A stretch of 64,000 bases of DNA from AC-32 sp963717475 (GTDB lineage Bacteria; Actinomycetota; Thermoleophilia; Gaiellales; Gaiellaceae). The stretch spans positions 1,116,001 to 1,180,000 of the forward strand of contig OY970337.1 of NCBI GenBank assembly GCA_963717475.1, in the 5' to 3' direction. Under the pieces are notes generated by a model. It was not told where the DNA came from. It saw nothing but the letters and a program-made list of their open reading frames with translations, and searched no databases. Positions 17,994 to 25,585 of this stretch are shown in pieces. Each line of letters begins with the position of its first letter. Position 1 is the stretch's first letter. The translations under genes were made by a program, and so were the position numbers.

Positions 17994-18461
17994 TTAGCTC
18001 GCGCTTTCGGGGAAGCGCTCGAGACCGTCGTCGGGCAGCTCGTCCCAGGGCGCACGCGACTCGACGAAGGTGTGAAACGACGGCCTGATCCCCGGATCGC
18101 CGTCGAGCGACCCGAGCCGCACGCCGATCTGGTCGCCTTCGGGCCATTCGTTACCGAACAGGCTCGAGCCGCAGACCTTGCAGAACGCCTTGACGCGCCC
18201 CTCACCCGGCGGGCGGTAGACGGTGATCAGCTCCTCTCCCTGAATCAGCCGGAACCCCTCGCGGAGGACGCGCCCCTGGGTGAGGCCGAAGGCACCCGAG
18301 TGCTTGCGACAGCGGGAGCAGTGGCAGTGGCTCGCCCAGACGAACGGCGCGGTGATCTCGAAGCGCACGCCGCCGCAGAGGCAGGACCCCTGGAGCGGGT
18401 TCTCCGGGCTCGGAGGCCCGGCCACGTCAGACGATGCGCTCACGGCCTGGACGACTATCAC
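17994..18461 (-). CDS. GFA-family (Gfa/CENP-V) zinc protein
   Basis: Up to 155 aa. The family Cys signature is complete: GSCLCGGVRF, CHCSRCRKHSGA and FCKVCGSSLF, giving the two Zn-binding sets. Family members include glutathione-dependent formaldehyde-activating enzyme, but most are of unknown role. A GTG at 18443 (MSASSDVAG) is an alternative start closer to the conserved core. It follows the DUF4177 gene on the same strand with a 32-bp gap. Confidence 0.82.
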   Translation of the reverse strand: MIVVQAVSASSDVAGPPSPENPLQGSCLCGGVRFEITAPFVWASHCHCSRCRKHSGAFGLTQGRVLREGFRLIQGEELITVYRPPGEGRVKAFCKVCGSSLFGNEWPEGDQIGVRLGSLDGDPGIRPSFHTFVESRAPWDELPDDGLERFPESAS

Positions 18462-18493
18462 AGCTCATCACAGACGCCGACGTTCCCAGGACG

Positions 18494-18688
18494 CTAGCGC
18501 GCGGCGGTAAGCGTTCGCGAAACCGCCGTCTCGACTTCCCGCATCAGGATGATCGCCTGCGGCGGAGCGATCAGGAGCTGCTTCTTCGTCGTGACGCCGA
18601 CGACCTGCCACCCCTCGACGCCGAGCGCGTTGAGCTGCTCTTCGATGTGCTTGCCGGTGTCGATCACCTTGTACTCGTACCGCTTCAT
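18494..18688 (-). CDS. DUF4177 small protein
   Basis: A 64-aa protein, MKRYEYKVIDTG at the N-terminus and LNALGVEGWQVVGV in the middle, typical of the DUF4177 fold. GGGAGGTGG precedes the ATG at 18688. It has no signal or membrane segment. It is the third gene of a likely operon after the cyclase-domain and CoA-binding genes (17-bp gap). Function is unknown. Confidence 0.75.
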   Translation of the reverse strand: MKRYEYKVIDTGKHIEEQLNALGVEGWQVVGVTTKKQLLIAPPQAIILMREVETAVSRTLTAAR

Positions 18689-18705
18689 GCTCCACCTCCC
18701 AGTGG

Positions 18706-19182
18706 TCAGACCTGCTTTGGGACGTTGCCGGTCAGCGTGAAGACGACGCGCATCGCCTTGTGACCGGCATCGGCCGTCGCGCCGAACATGCACGGGCAGC
18801 CGCCGTCGATCACGCTGATGCCGTGCTCCCGGCCGTAGCGCGTCGCCGTGTCGGACACGCTGCCGCCGCCTGGCCCGCGGTGCATCCAGACGTGGTCGAT
18901 GCCGAGCTCCGCGCATTCGCGCACGGTCTGCTCGGCGAGTTCCGGCCGCGTCCCGATCACGACGGCCTCCACGCCGCCCGGGATGGAGGCGAGGTCGTGG
19001 TAGGCACGGTCGCCCTCGACCTCGTCCGCGTTCGGGTTGACGGCGAAGACCTGGTAGCCGCGCTCGCGCAGCCGCTTGTAGACGACGTTGCTGCCGTGGC
19101 TGCCCGGCGTGCGGGAGACGCCGGTCACGGCGACCCGCTGATGGCCCAGGAAGTCCGTGGCGGCTTCCTTGATCGATGTCAT
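18706..19182 (-). CDS. CoA-binding domain protein
   Basis: A 158-aa single Rossmann-like CoA_binding domain: VAVTGVSRTPGSHGSNVVYKR (first Gly-rich loop), VFAVNPNADEVEG, VIGTRPELAEQTVRECAELG and VWMHRGPGGGSVSD, with a terminal Cys pair (GGCPCMFG). Related proteins bind CoA or act in succinyl-CoA synthetase-like or acyl-CoA sensing systems. GGAGGAG precedes the ATG at 19182. The start overlaps the cyclase stop by 4 bp, so it is translationally coupled. Confidence 0.85.
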   Translation of the reverse strand: MTSIKEAATDFLGHQRVAVTGVSRTPGSHGSNVVYKRLRERGYQVFAVNPNADEVEGDRAYHDLASIPGGVEAVVIGTRPELAEQTVRECAELGIDHVWMHRGPGGGSVSDTATRYGREHGISVIDGGCPCMFGATADAGHKAMRVVFTLTGNVPKQV

Positions 19183-19721
19183 CCTGCTCCTCCTTTCGCT
19201 TCGGCGGCATGGAGGCGCAGCCGGCACGGCACGCCTCTGAGCTCGAACTCGCCGCGGTCGTGGAATGCGAACGTCGAGTGCCCGGCCAGGCGCTCGCGCA
19301 GCGGGGCGGAAACGAGCACCTCGTCGGGTGCGGCGACGGCGCTGACACGCGCGCCGATGCTCACGTCGAGCCCCGTGCACTTCTCGTCCGCGACCCAGCA
19401 GGTACCCGTGTGCGCCCCGACCCGGACTTGCAGCCCGAGCCGCCTGACGGCCTGGCGCACCGAGCAGCCGAAGCCGAGGGCGGCCGCGGGATCGGCGAAA
19501 ACGGCGAAAAGGCCGTCGCCTGCGGTGTCCATCTCCTCGCCACCCCAGGCCGCGAGCTCGCGGCGCACAAGCGCCTGGTACTCCTCGAGCAGCCAGGCCC
19601 ACTGCTCGTCTCCCATTCGAGCCGCGAGACCGGTCGAGCCGACGACGTCCACGAAGACGACAGTCGTCGACCGTTGCCGCTTCGCTCTGGGCGCCGCCTC
19701 CAACGCGGACACGGTCAACAC
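19179..19721 (-). CDS. Class III adenylate/guanylate cyclase-domain protein
   Basis: A 180-aa stand-alone cyclase homology domain. Metal-binding Asp residues are present in VVFVDVVGST (about D25) and MDTAGDGLFAVF (about D69). VRVGAHTGTC and GLDVSIGARVSAVAAP follow; the usual Asn of the transition-state motif is not obvious (GARVS in place of NxAAR), so activity is uncertain. It has no receptor or membrane part. The GTG at 19721 starts an operon with the CoA-binding and DUF4177 genes, and a conserved upstream element lies at 19771-19795. Confidence 0.8.
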   Translation of the reverse strand: MLTVSALEAAPRAKRQRSTTVVFVDVVGSTGLAARMGDEQWAWLLEEYQALVRRELAAWGGEEMDTAGDGLFAVFADPAAALGFGCSVRQAVRRLGLQVRVGAHTGTCWVADEKCTGLDVSIGARVSAVAAPDEVLVSAPLRERLAGHSTFAFHDRGEFELRGVPCRLRLHAAEAKGGAG

Positions 19722-19770
19722 CTCCGCCGCTCATGCTTCCTCGTTTCACCCTGAACGGAATCCGGGACGA

Positions 19771-19795
19771 CACTGAACGCGCTGCCTCGAACTAC
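19771..19795 (-). promoter_or_regulatory. Conserved upstream element with GTAGTTCG core (copy A)
   Basis: Read on the minus strand it starts GTAGTTCG and continues AGGCAGCGCGTTCAGTG. It is 66-90 bp upstream of the cyclase start. It agrees at 20 of 25 positions with the element upstream of the YbaK-like gene (32631-32655), and its first eight bases recur upstream of the DUF4389 gene (40886-40893). It may be a promoter or activator site. Confidence 0.5.
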
Positions 19796-19815
19796 GGAGA
19801 TAGGCGGTGCAGCGG

Positions 19816-20277
19816 CTAGTGGAACGCGTGCACCGCGGCGTGGCCGCGGCCGCGGGCGATCAGGGCGCGGTTGACCGGGAAGGCGGCCCAGAACGCGATG
19901 AAGAGGCCGACGGCGAGGCTCCACCAGAAGAGGAAGTCGCCGAGGCCCGCTGCCATCGCTCCCGGGACGATCAGGACGAAGCCGTTGTCCACGATCTCCA
20001 TCACGGCGATCGAGACGGTGTCGGCGGCGAGCGCGATCCGGGCGGCCTTCCGGAGCGGTATGCCGCCCCTGACCAGCGGTCGCAGTGTCAGCGCGTAACC
20101 GAAGACGAACGCGAGCACCACGGCGATCGCGATCGAGGCGAGGTTGCCCCAGTCGAGCGCGGTCGCGATAACGAGCCCGAGGACCTCGCCGATCGCACAA
20201 CCGGTCAAGCAGTGCCAGGTGGCGCCGAAAGCCGCGCGGTTCAGCGATTGCGGCTCGCGGTGGTGTCCCCGGGCCAT
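19816..20277 (-). CDS. DUF4396 membrane protein
   Basis: A 153-aa protein with about four transmembrane helices and the DUF4396 signature near the N-terminus (ATWHCLTGCAIGEVLGLVI), which contains a His and two Cys suited to metal binding. Related proteins sometimes carry an added heavy-metal (CopZ-like) domain; none is present here. The last residues are AVHAFH. Probably a small cytoplasmic-membrane protein of unknown transport or sensor function. It is the first gene after the cyclase promoter region on the same strand. Confidence 0.75.
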   Translation of the reverse strand: MARGHHREPQSLNRAAFGATWHCLTGCAIGEVLGLVIATALDWGNLASIAIAVVLAFVFGYALTLRPLVRGGIPLRKAARIALAADTVSIAVMEIVDNGFVLIVPGAMAAGLGDFLFWWSLAVGLFIAFWAAFPVNRALIARGRGHAAVHAFH

Positions 20278-20290
20278 CGGGGCGCCGACT

Positions 20291-20545
20291 CTAGCGGGCC
20301 GGCGCGACTCCCTGTCTCAGCTCGTCGAGGGCGTTGTCGCCGAGCGCGGCGACCACCTCGGGCTCGTCGAGCAGCCTCCTTCGCTCCTCGGGAGTCGACC
20401 TATTGCGGACGTATGCGTCGTCGAGGATCTCGGCCAACGGCCGTCCGCGCCCGTGCTCGCGGAGGACGTAGCGGGCGAGAAAGCGCTCGCGCCTCGACGA
20501 GCCGAACAGAAAACCGAGCGGGTTCTTTCCCTTGAAGAGTCGCAC
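20291..20545 (-). CDS. Small basic protein of unknown function
   Basis: The GTG at 20545 follows AAAGGAGGG; the longer frame to 20662 is not credible because it crosses that ribosome site. The 84-aa product begins MRLFKGKNPLGFLFGSS and continues RRERFLARYVLREHGRGRPL, with C-terminal helices LDEPEVVAALGDNALDEL. It is charged, soluble and has no named domain that I recognise. It may be a small stress-related regulator: an 18-bp palindrome of the cluster lies 93 bp upstream. Confidence 0.65.
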   Translation of the reverse strand: MRLFKGKNPLGFLFGSSRRERFLARYVLREHGRGRPLAEILDDAYVRNRSTPEERRRLLDEPEVVAALGDNALDELRQGVAPAR

Positions 20546-20638
20546 GATCCCTCCTTTCGTCGGCCGGGGCGCGCCTGCGCCCGCTGCGCGCCCCGGGTTC
20601 GTCACTCGCCATGCTCGCGGCCGAACGGCCTCGCGGCC

Positions 20639-20656
20639 ATCGGGCCGCGCCCCGAT
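20639..20656. promoter_or_regulatory. 18-bp palindrome ATCGGGCCGCGCCCCGAT
   Basis: An inverted repeat with arms ATCGGG and CCCGAT around six bases. It is one of four 18-bp sites in the stress cluster that share the frame ATnGGG and CCCnAT. It lies 93 bp upstream of the small basic protein gene and between that gene and the GreA-like stop. Confidence 0.6.
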
Positions 20657-20681
20657 TCGCATGGGCTCTCGGCTCCACGGG

Positions 20682-21197
20682 TCACGCTGCCTCGGAAGCG
20701 CGCGCGTGCGGCGCCGGCCTGACGGCGGTCACTTCGAGAACGACCGTTCCGCGCGGTGTCGCGACCTCGATCCGTCCGCCGCGGCGCTGCCCTACCAGCG
20801 CGCGTCCGACCGGCGCGGCAATCGAGATGCGGCCGTTGGCGGGATCGCCCTCCAGCGGCCCGACGAGCTCGTACTCGAGGACGTCGCCGCGAGCGACGTC
20901 GCGCATGCGCACGACGCTGCCGATCGCGGCGCGCCCGTTGCTCGGCGGAGGCGCGATCTCCGCGGCCGCGAGCCGGCCTTCGAGCGTCGCGATCCGCCCC
21001 TCGAGCTGCGCCCGCTCGTCGAGCAGGTCGATCAGCGTCGGGTTGTCGTCGAGACCGCCGTCGCCGCGAGCCTCGTGCAGCAATCCGGAGAGCCGTCGGC
21101 GCTCTTCCTCTTGCAGCCTGTCGAGCTCGCGACTGAGCCGCTCATAGCCCCGAGCAGTGATCAAAACGCGCTCCTCTTGGTTCGACGTCACGCTCAC
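20682..21197 (-). CDS. GreA/GreB-type transcription elongation factor-like protein
   Basis: A 171-aa protein. An N-terminal coiled coil (ITARGYERLSRELDRLQ to LLHEARGDGGLDDNPTLIDL) is followed by a GreA/B C-terminal domain (VGPLEGDPANGRISIAAPVGRAL). The tip acidic residues that GreA uses to stimulate RNA cleavage are partly replaced, with GDGGLDDN where GDLSEN is usual, so it may be a paralogue with another role at the RNA polymerase channel. The GTG at 21197 follows GAGGAG. It is divergent from the first universal stress gene, with two palindromes between them. Confidence 0.8.
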   Translation of the reverse strand: MSVTSNQEERVLITARGYERLSRELDRLQEEERRRLSGLLHEARGDGGLDDNPTLIDLLDERAQLEGRIATLEGRLAAAEIAPPPSNGRAAIGSVVRMRDVARGDVLEYELVGPLEGDPANGRISIAAPVGRALVGQRRGGRIEVATPRGTVVLEVTAVRPAPHARASEAA

Positions 21198-21264
21198 GTC
21201 TCGCTCCTCTCGTCGGGATACAGCTGGACGCCGCGGATCCTGCGGCGCCGCCGCATCCGCCGCC

Positions 21265-21282
21265 ATGGGGCGGCGGCCCCAT
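21265..21282. promoter_or_regulatory. 18-bp palindrome ATGGGGCGGCGGCCCCAT
   Basis: Seven-base arms ATGGGGC and GCCCCAT are exact, with four bases between. It lies 67 bp upstream of the GreA-like start and is the first of two 18-bp sites, begun 36 bp apart, in the divergent region leading to the universal stress gene. Confidence 0.65.
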
Positions 21283-21300
21283 TTCGCGACCCGGAGCGAA

Positions 21301-21318
21301 ATCGGGCCATGGCCCTAT
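21301..21318. promoter_or_regulatory. 18-bp palindrome ATCGGGCCATGGCCCTAT
   Basis: Symmetric except at the third base from each end. It lies 56 bp before the ATG of the universal stress gene at 21375, almost the same distance (55 bp) as the related site before the second universal stress gene. Confidence 0.7.
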
Positions 21319-21374
21319 GGCTGCGGGCGCCCGCGTTCGCGATCGTGGTGTCACCGACTACGAAGGAGGCGAAG

Positions 21375-21846
21375 ATGCACGGGACCTTGATCTGCGCCGT
21401 CACCGATGGCGCGGAAAACGACGATGCAGTTGCGCAGGCGGTCGCGATCAGCGAACGGCTCGGGCTGCGGCTCGTCCTCACCCACGTCGTCGACGGCATC
21501 GTCGGCGGCAACGGGAACGGGGAAGAGAGCTTCACGATGAAGGCCGACCGAACGGGTGCCGAGCAGCGGCTCGCGCAACTCGCGGACGAGCACGGAATCG
21601 AGCAAACGCGCCGAGCGCCGCGTTGCCGTGGGCGACTCGGCGGTGCTCCTCGGCCGGATCGCGAGCGAGGAGGCCGCGGACGTGATCGTCGTCGGCGCGC
21701 GCAAGCGCGGCTGGGGCCGCCGCGGGCTCGAGAGCCGGCTCGCGGAGGAGCTCGAGACGGAGACGCCGGTGCCGGTCGTGATCGCACCGCCACGGGACCG
21801 GCGCCCGCAGCCGCGACACGCCGCAAACGGGGCGCGGCGGCGCTAA
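21375..21846 (+). CDS. Universal stress protein (UspA family), frameshifted
   Basis: The ATG at 21375 follows GAAGGAGG. The first half is LICAVTDGAENDDAVAQAV and LRLVLTHVVDGIVGG; the second half, RRVAVGDSAVLLGRIA and VIVVGARKRGWGRRG to PVPVVIAPP, is in the next frame. Dropping one C at about 21603 (GAGCAAACG) joins both into one normal 157-aa protein. The nucleotide-loop glycines are partly degenerate. It is the first gene of a likely operon with the sensor kinase (nine-bp gap) and response regulator. Confidence 0.8.
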
Positions 21847-21855
21847 CGTCGCGCC

Positions 21856-22839
21856 ATGGCACGGCGACCGTTGCCGCTCTACTGGCGCGTCTTCGCCGTC
21901 AACGCGGGCCTGCTGACGGCGATCGCGATCGTGCTGATCGTCGCTCCGGTGACGATCAGCTTCCCGATCGCGGTCTTCGAGGGGATCGGCGTGGTCGTCG
22001 GGCTCGTGGTCACGATCGCGATCAACGCGTTGCTCCTGCGCCATGCGTTCGCGCCGCTCGCGCGCCTCGAGCAGCGGATGGAGACGGTCGACCTCCTGCG
22101 GCCCGGGCAGCGCCTGCAGATCGGGCGCGACGACGAGATCGGCAGCGTCGTCGGCACCTTCAACCGCATGCTCGACCGGCTCGAGGCGGAGCGTCAGGAG
22201 AGCGGCCGCCGCGTGCTCGCCGCCCAGGAGGCCGAGCGGGTCGGCATCGCCCGCGATCTCCACGACGAGGTCGGGCAGGTGCTGACCGGCGTCCTGCTGC
22301 AGCTGAACTCGATCGCCGAAGGCGCCCCGGAGCACGAGGAGGCGCTCGACGAGGCGCGACAGGCGGTCAGGCACGCGCTCGACGAGGTGCGGCGGATCTC
22401 GAGCGAGCTGCGCCCGGAGATGCTCGAGCAACTCGGCCTCGTCAGCGCTCTCACCGAGCTCACGAGCTCGTTCTCCCGGGTAACCGGGATCGCGGTCGAG
22501 CGGCAATTCGCGACCGCACTGCCGAAGCTGACGCCGGAGGTGGAGCTTGCCATCTACCGCATCGCGCAGGAGAGCCTGACCAACGTCGCCCGTCACGCCC
22601 AGGCGCGGCGCGTCGTCGATCTCGCTCGAGCCGGGCCGCGGGAGCGTCGTCCTGCGCGTCGCCGACGACGGCCGCGGCTTCGCCGGCTCGCCGACGGAGC
22701 ACGGCGGCCTCCGGAGCATGCGCGAGCGCGCGCTGCTCGTCGACGGCGCGCTCGCGATCAAGCCGGCGCCCGAAGGCGGCGTCGAGGTGCGGCTCGAAGT
22801 CCCGACGCCGCGAACGCGTCGCCGCCGGAGTCGGCCTGA
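21856..22839 (+). CDS. NarL-type membrane sensor histidine kinase, two compensating frameshifts
   Basis: Two N-terminal transmembrane helices (about 12-60) are followed by a HAMP-like linker (RDDEIGSVVGTFNRMLDRLE) and a HisKA_3 domain with ARDLHDEVGQVLTG (phospho-acceptor about H136). The HATPase domain starts in the same frame (IYRIAQESLTNVARHAQ), continues in the next frame after about 22616 (LRVADDGRGF and GLRSMRERA), and returns to the first frame at about 22800 to end PPESA. Both changes look like single-base errors. The stop overlaps the response regulator start as TGATG. The signal is unknown. Confidence 0.85.
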   Translation: MARRPLPLYWRVFAVNAGLLTAIAIVLIVAPVTISFPIAVFEGIGVVVGLVVTIAINALLLRHAFAPLARLEQRMETVDLLRPGQRLQIGRDDEIGSVVGTFNRMLDRLEAERQESGRRVLAAQEAERVGIARDLHDEVGQVLTGVLLQLNSIAEGAPEHEEALDEARQAVRHALDEVRRISSELRPEMLEQLGLVSALTELTSSFSRVTGIAVERQFATALPKLTPEVELAIYRIAQESLTNVARHAQARRVVDLARAGPRERRPARRRRRPRLRRLADGARRPPEHARARAARRRRARDQAGARRRRRGAARSPDAANASPPESA

Positions 22840-23496
22840 TGCCGATCCCGCTCGTCACGCGGATCCTGATCGCGGACGACCACGCGATCGTCCGCTCCGG
22901 CCTGAAGAAGCGTCCTCGACGCGAAGCCCGACCTGGAGGTCGTCGCCGAGGCCGAGGACGGCGCCGAGGCGGTCGAGAAGGCGCTGAAGGAAGACGTCCA
23001 CCTCGCGATCCTCGACGTCTCGATGCCGCGGATGACCGGCATCCAGGCCGCCGCCGAGCTGCAGAAGCGCAAGCCGGAGCTGAAGATCCTGATGCTGTCG
23101 ATGCACGACAGCGAGCAGTTCCTGTTCGAGGCGCTCAAGGCGGGCGCCTCGGGTTACGTGCTGAAGTCGGGCGCCGACACCGACATCGTCGACGCCGTTC
23201 GCGCAGCCATGCGCGGCGACTCCTACCTCTACCCGTCGGCGGTGGCGACGCTCGTGCGCGACTACGTCGACCGCGGCGGGCGCGGCGAGGAGCAGTTCGA
23301 CGTGTTGACCCCGCGCGAGCTCGAGGTGCTGAAGCTGATCGCCGAGGCCAACACGTCGAAGGAGATCGCGGAGAAGCTGTTCATCAGCATCAAGACCGTC
23401 GACCGCCACCGGCAGAACATCCTCGACAAGCTCGGGATGCGCGACCGCGTCGAACTCACGCGCTACGCGATCCGGCGCGGCCTGATCCAGCCTTAG
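22839..23496 (+). CDS. NarL/LuxR-type response regulator, one frameshift
   Basis: The receiver domain starts LVTRILIADDHAIVRSGLKK; after one extra base near 22913 it continues VLDAKPDLEVVAEAEDG, LAILDVSMPRM (phospho-Asp codon at 23014) and LKSGADT. The C-terminal LuxR helix-turn-helix is complete: LTPRELEVLKLIAEANTSKEIAEKLFISIKTVDRHRQNI. It forms a pair with the kinase before it. It is the best candidate to bind the 18-bp palindromes around it, by analogy with DosR/NarL proteins, which bind inverted repeats. Its stop overlaps the convergent stress gene. Confidence 0.85.
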
Positions 23497-24005
23497 CCGC
23501 GGCGCTCCTGCCCGCCGAGGCTGAAGCGCACGATTCCGCCGGCGAAGTCGAGGTCCTGGCCGCCGTTGTGGTTGTAACGGACCGTTCGTCGCCCGTTCGC
23601 AAGCCCGTTGACCTTCGCTTCGCCGCCCGGAGGGACGACGACGACCGGGCACGGCGCGCGCCGGGACACATCGGCCGAGATGCTGCCGAGCAGAGACGAG
23701 CGCGGACCGGTCGAGCCGACGACGATCATCGCCGCCTCTCGCCGTTTCGCGACGGCGGCGAGCCGGTCGGCGGGGTGGCCGACCTCGACGGCCCAGCCCG
23801 CCCCGGAGTCGACGTCGTTCGCGTCCGCGCTCAGCCGCTCCAGCCGCTCGGTGATCGCGTTCACCTCCGCTTCAGGCGCGTACTCCTCCAGGACGCGGAC
23901 GAAGACGAGCTCGAGGCCGAGCTCCCGCGCGAGAGCGCGCGCCACGCGCGCCGCGCCCTTCGCCGACTGCGAGTCGTCGACGCCACAGATGATCGAACCA
24001 GCCAT
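23493..24005 (-). CDS. Universal stress protein (UspA family)
   Basis: An intact 170-aa protein with an optimal AAGGAGGT before the ATG at 24005. The N-terminal strand is IICGVDDSQSAKGAARVA. The ATP-binding loop GSTGPRSSLLGSISADVS is complete, as in nucleotide-binding members, followed by CPVVVVPPGG. An extra C-terminal segment of about 30 residues (YNHNGGQDLDFAGGIVRFSL) is unusual. An 18-bp palindrome lies 55 bp upstream. It is convergent with the response regulator by 4 bp. Confidence 0.88.
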   Translation of the reverse strand: MAGSIICGVDDSQSAKGAARVARALARELGLELVFVRVLEEYAPEAEVNAITERLERLSADANDVDSGAGWAVEVGHPADRLAAVAKRREAAMIVVGSTGPRSSLLGSISADVSRRAPCPVVVVPPGGEAKVNGLANGRRTVRYNHNGGQDLDFAGGIVRFSLGGQERRG

Positions 24006-24060
24006 TTCGGACCTCCTTGATCGCTTGTCCTCAGACTCGCGCGCGATCAAGGCAGCCGCC

Positions 24061-24078
24061 ATCGGGCCGCGAGCCCAT
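24061..24078. promoter_or_regulatory. 18-bp palindrome ATCGGGCCGCGAGCCCAT
   Basis: An imperfect inverted repeat with half-sites ATCGGGC and GCCCAT. It lies 55 bp before the ATG of the second universal stress gene, and is related to the three sites at 20639, 21265 and 21301. Confidence 0.6.
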
Positions 24079-24105
24079 CAGGGAGCCGTAGCGCCCCCAG
24101 GCCCC

Positions 24106-24318
24106 CTAGTCGTCCGCGCCTTCGTCCGTGACTCGGCCGACGCGCGGCCGGATCACCGAGGCAGGAGTCGCGGGCGCGTTCGGCACGTTCGCCTGGGGCT
24201 TGAGCTTCCCGACCGGGTCGTTTCCGGCCGACGCGAAGTCGAGCAGGGCGAGGTTCGCAACGATCGCGATCGCGGCTACGGCCGCGATCAGGACGACGAT
24301 GGTTGCGCGGCCGATCAT
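24106..24318 (-). CDS. Small single-pass membrane protein of the electron-transfer operon
   Basis: A 70-aa protein: MIGRATIVVLIAAVAAIAIV forms a membrane anchor, followed by a soluble tail rich in Pro, Ala and Val (PQANVPNAPATPASVIRPRV) ending in acidic residues. It overlaps the reductase stop by 4 bp and is the last gene of a six-gene minus-strand operon. No known domain. It resembles in layout the other tiny proteins of this region. Confidence 0.65.
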   Translation of the reverse strand: MIGRATIVVLIAAVAAIAIVANLALLDFASAGNDPVGKLKPQANVPNAPATPASVIRPRVGRVTDEGADD

Positions 24319-25391
24319 GCGGCCAACGCTAGCTCAGCACGGAGGGCAGCGACCTCGCGCGGACGGTTCGCGGCGAGCGCGGCCACGAGCTCTCCGTCGT
24401 CCGACCGGTAGCGCGCCACGAACTCGGAGTCGCGTCCGTCGATCTCCACGGCAGCCGCAGCGCGCGTGTCCCCGACGAGCTGGATCCGCAGCCCGAACTG
24501 GTCCGACCAGAAGAACGGGGCCGCGGCCGGAAGCGGGTCGAGGCCCAGGATCCGGCGAGCGGCAGCCACACCGTCGGCCGCAGCGCTCGTCCAGTGGCCG
24601 GGCCCGCCCGCTGCATCGCCGGCCAGCCGCGGATCGGATCCGGCAGCCGCAAGGCCGCGCTCCGGCTCGACGCCGACGGCAACGAGCACGACGTCGCACG
24701 GGATGACGGAACCGTCTGCGAGCTCGATCCCGCAGACGCGTCCCGACCCGTCCGCGCGGAACCCGGCCGCAAGCGCCCCTGTACGCAGGTCGACGCCGTG
24801 ACTGCGGTACCGCTCCGCCAGTAGCGAGCCGACGGTCGAGCCCAGCGCGCTCCCGAACGGCGTCTCGCCCGCCTCGAGCATCGTCACCTCGAGTCCGAGG
24901 TCGCGCGCGGTCGAGGCGACCTCCGCCCCGACGAAGCCGCCGCCGACGACGGCGAGCCGCCGGGCAGACCCGAGCTCCGCTTGCAGCGCGAGAGCGTCGC
25001 CGAGCGTTCGGAGGACGTGCACCCCGCGGGGGGTCGCGAACGGCAGCCGCCGCGGCTTCGCTCCGGTTGCGAGGACGACCGAGTCCCAGGGCAAGCGCGT
25101 CCCGCGGTCGGTCACGGCGGCGCGCCCGCCAGCGTCGAGCCGGATCACGCGCTCTCCGAGGACGAGCCGGATCTCGTTGTCGGCCCAGAAGCCCGGCGGC
25201 CGCAGCCAGAGGCTGTCCGGCGCCCGCCTCCCCGCGAGCAGTTCCTTCGACAGGGCCGGCCGCTCGTACGGTGGCACTGTCTCTTCGCCGACGAGCCTGA
25301 CCTCGCCCTCGTAACCCTCCGCGCGGAGGGTTTCTGCGCAGCGGGCGCCGGCGAGGCCGGCGCCCACCACGAGGACGGAGCGCGGCGTCAC
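24315..25391 (-). CDS. FAD-dependent NAD(P)H:ferredoxin reductase-like (rubredoxin/ferredoxin reductase family)
   Basis: A 358-aa pyridine nucleotide-disulphide oxidoreductase fold. The first dinucleotide motif is VLVVGAGLAGARCAETLRAEG (FAD) and the second LAVVGGGFVGAEVASTARDLG (NAD(P)H). ERPALSKELL, VLATGAKPRRLP and LAGDAAG are typical of ferredoxin reductases of cytochrome P450 and dioxygenase systems. The C-terminal domain has the family layout (FFWSDQFGLRIQLVG). The GTG at 25391 overlaps the ferredoxin stop as GTGA. It probably passes NAD(P)H electrons to the ferredoxin upstream. Confidence 0.9.
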   Translation of the reverse strand: MTPRSVLVVGAGLAGARCAETLRAEGYEGEVRLVGEETVPPYERPALSKELLAGRRAPDSLWLRPPGFWADNEIRLVLGERVIRLDAGGRAAVTDRGTRLPWDSVVLATGAKPRRLPFATPRGVHVLRTLGDALALQAELGSARRLAVVGGGFVGAEVASTARDLGLEVTMLEAGETPFGSALGSTVGSLLAERYRSHGVDLRTGALAAGFRADGSGRVCGIELADGSVIPCDVVLVAVGVEPERGLAAAGSDPRLAGDAAGGPGHWTSAAADGVAAARRILGLDPLPAAAPFFWSDQFGLRIQLVGDTRAAAAVEIDGRDSEFVARYRSDDGELVAALAANRPREVAALRAELALAA

Positions 25392-25585
25392 GCCGCCTCC
25401 CGCTCGATCACCTGGATCGCGGCCATCGGACAGGCGGCGGCCGCGTCCAGGACCGCAGGGTCGTCGGACTGGCCGACGCGGAGAGAGGCGGTCCCGCCGG
25501 AGTCGACCTCGAACACCTCCGGGGCGAGCTCCGCGCAAGCTCCGAAGCCGCTACAGAGCGAGCGATCGATCACGATCTCGTACAC
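25388..25585 (-). CDS. [3Fe-4S]-type ferredoxin
   Basis: A 65-aa ferredoxin. C11, C17 and C52 (CSGFGAC and ACPMAAI) are the cluster ligands; there is no fourth ligand at the position of the usual second Cys, which is typical of the [3Fe-4S] ferredoxins that serve P450s. The GTG start at 25585 follows AAGGAGG. It lies within the end of the ferric-reductase-like gene (35-bp overlap) and overlaps the reductase gene by 4 bp. It is the likely soluble carrier between the flavoprotein and the membrane heme protein. Confidence 0.88.
   Translation of the reverse strand: MYEIVIDRSLCSGFGACAELAPEVFEVDSGGTASLRVGQSDDPAVLDAAAACPMAAIQVIEREAA

Noticed and set aside
20532..24020. Very long plus-strand open frame of 1162 codons
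   Set aside because: High-GC open frame; it only contains parts of the universal stress gene and of the response regulator, with Arg-rich low-complexity sequence elsewhere.
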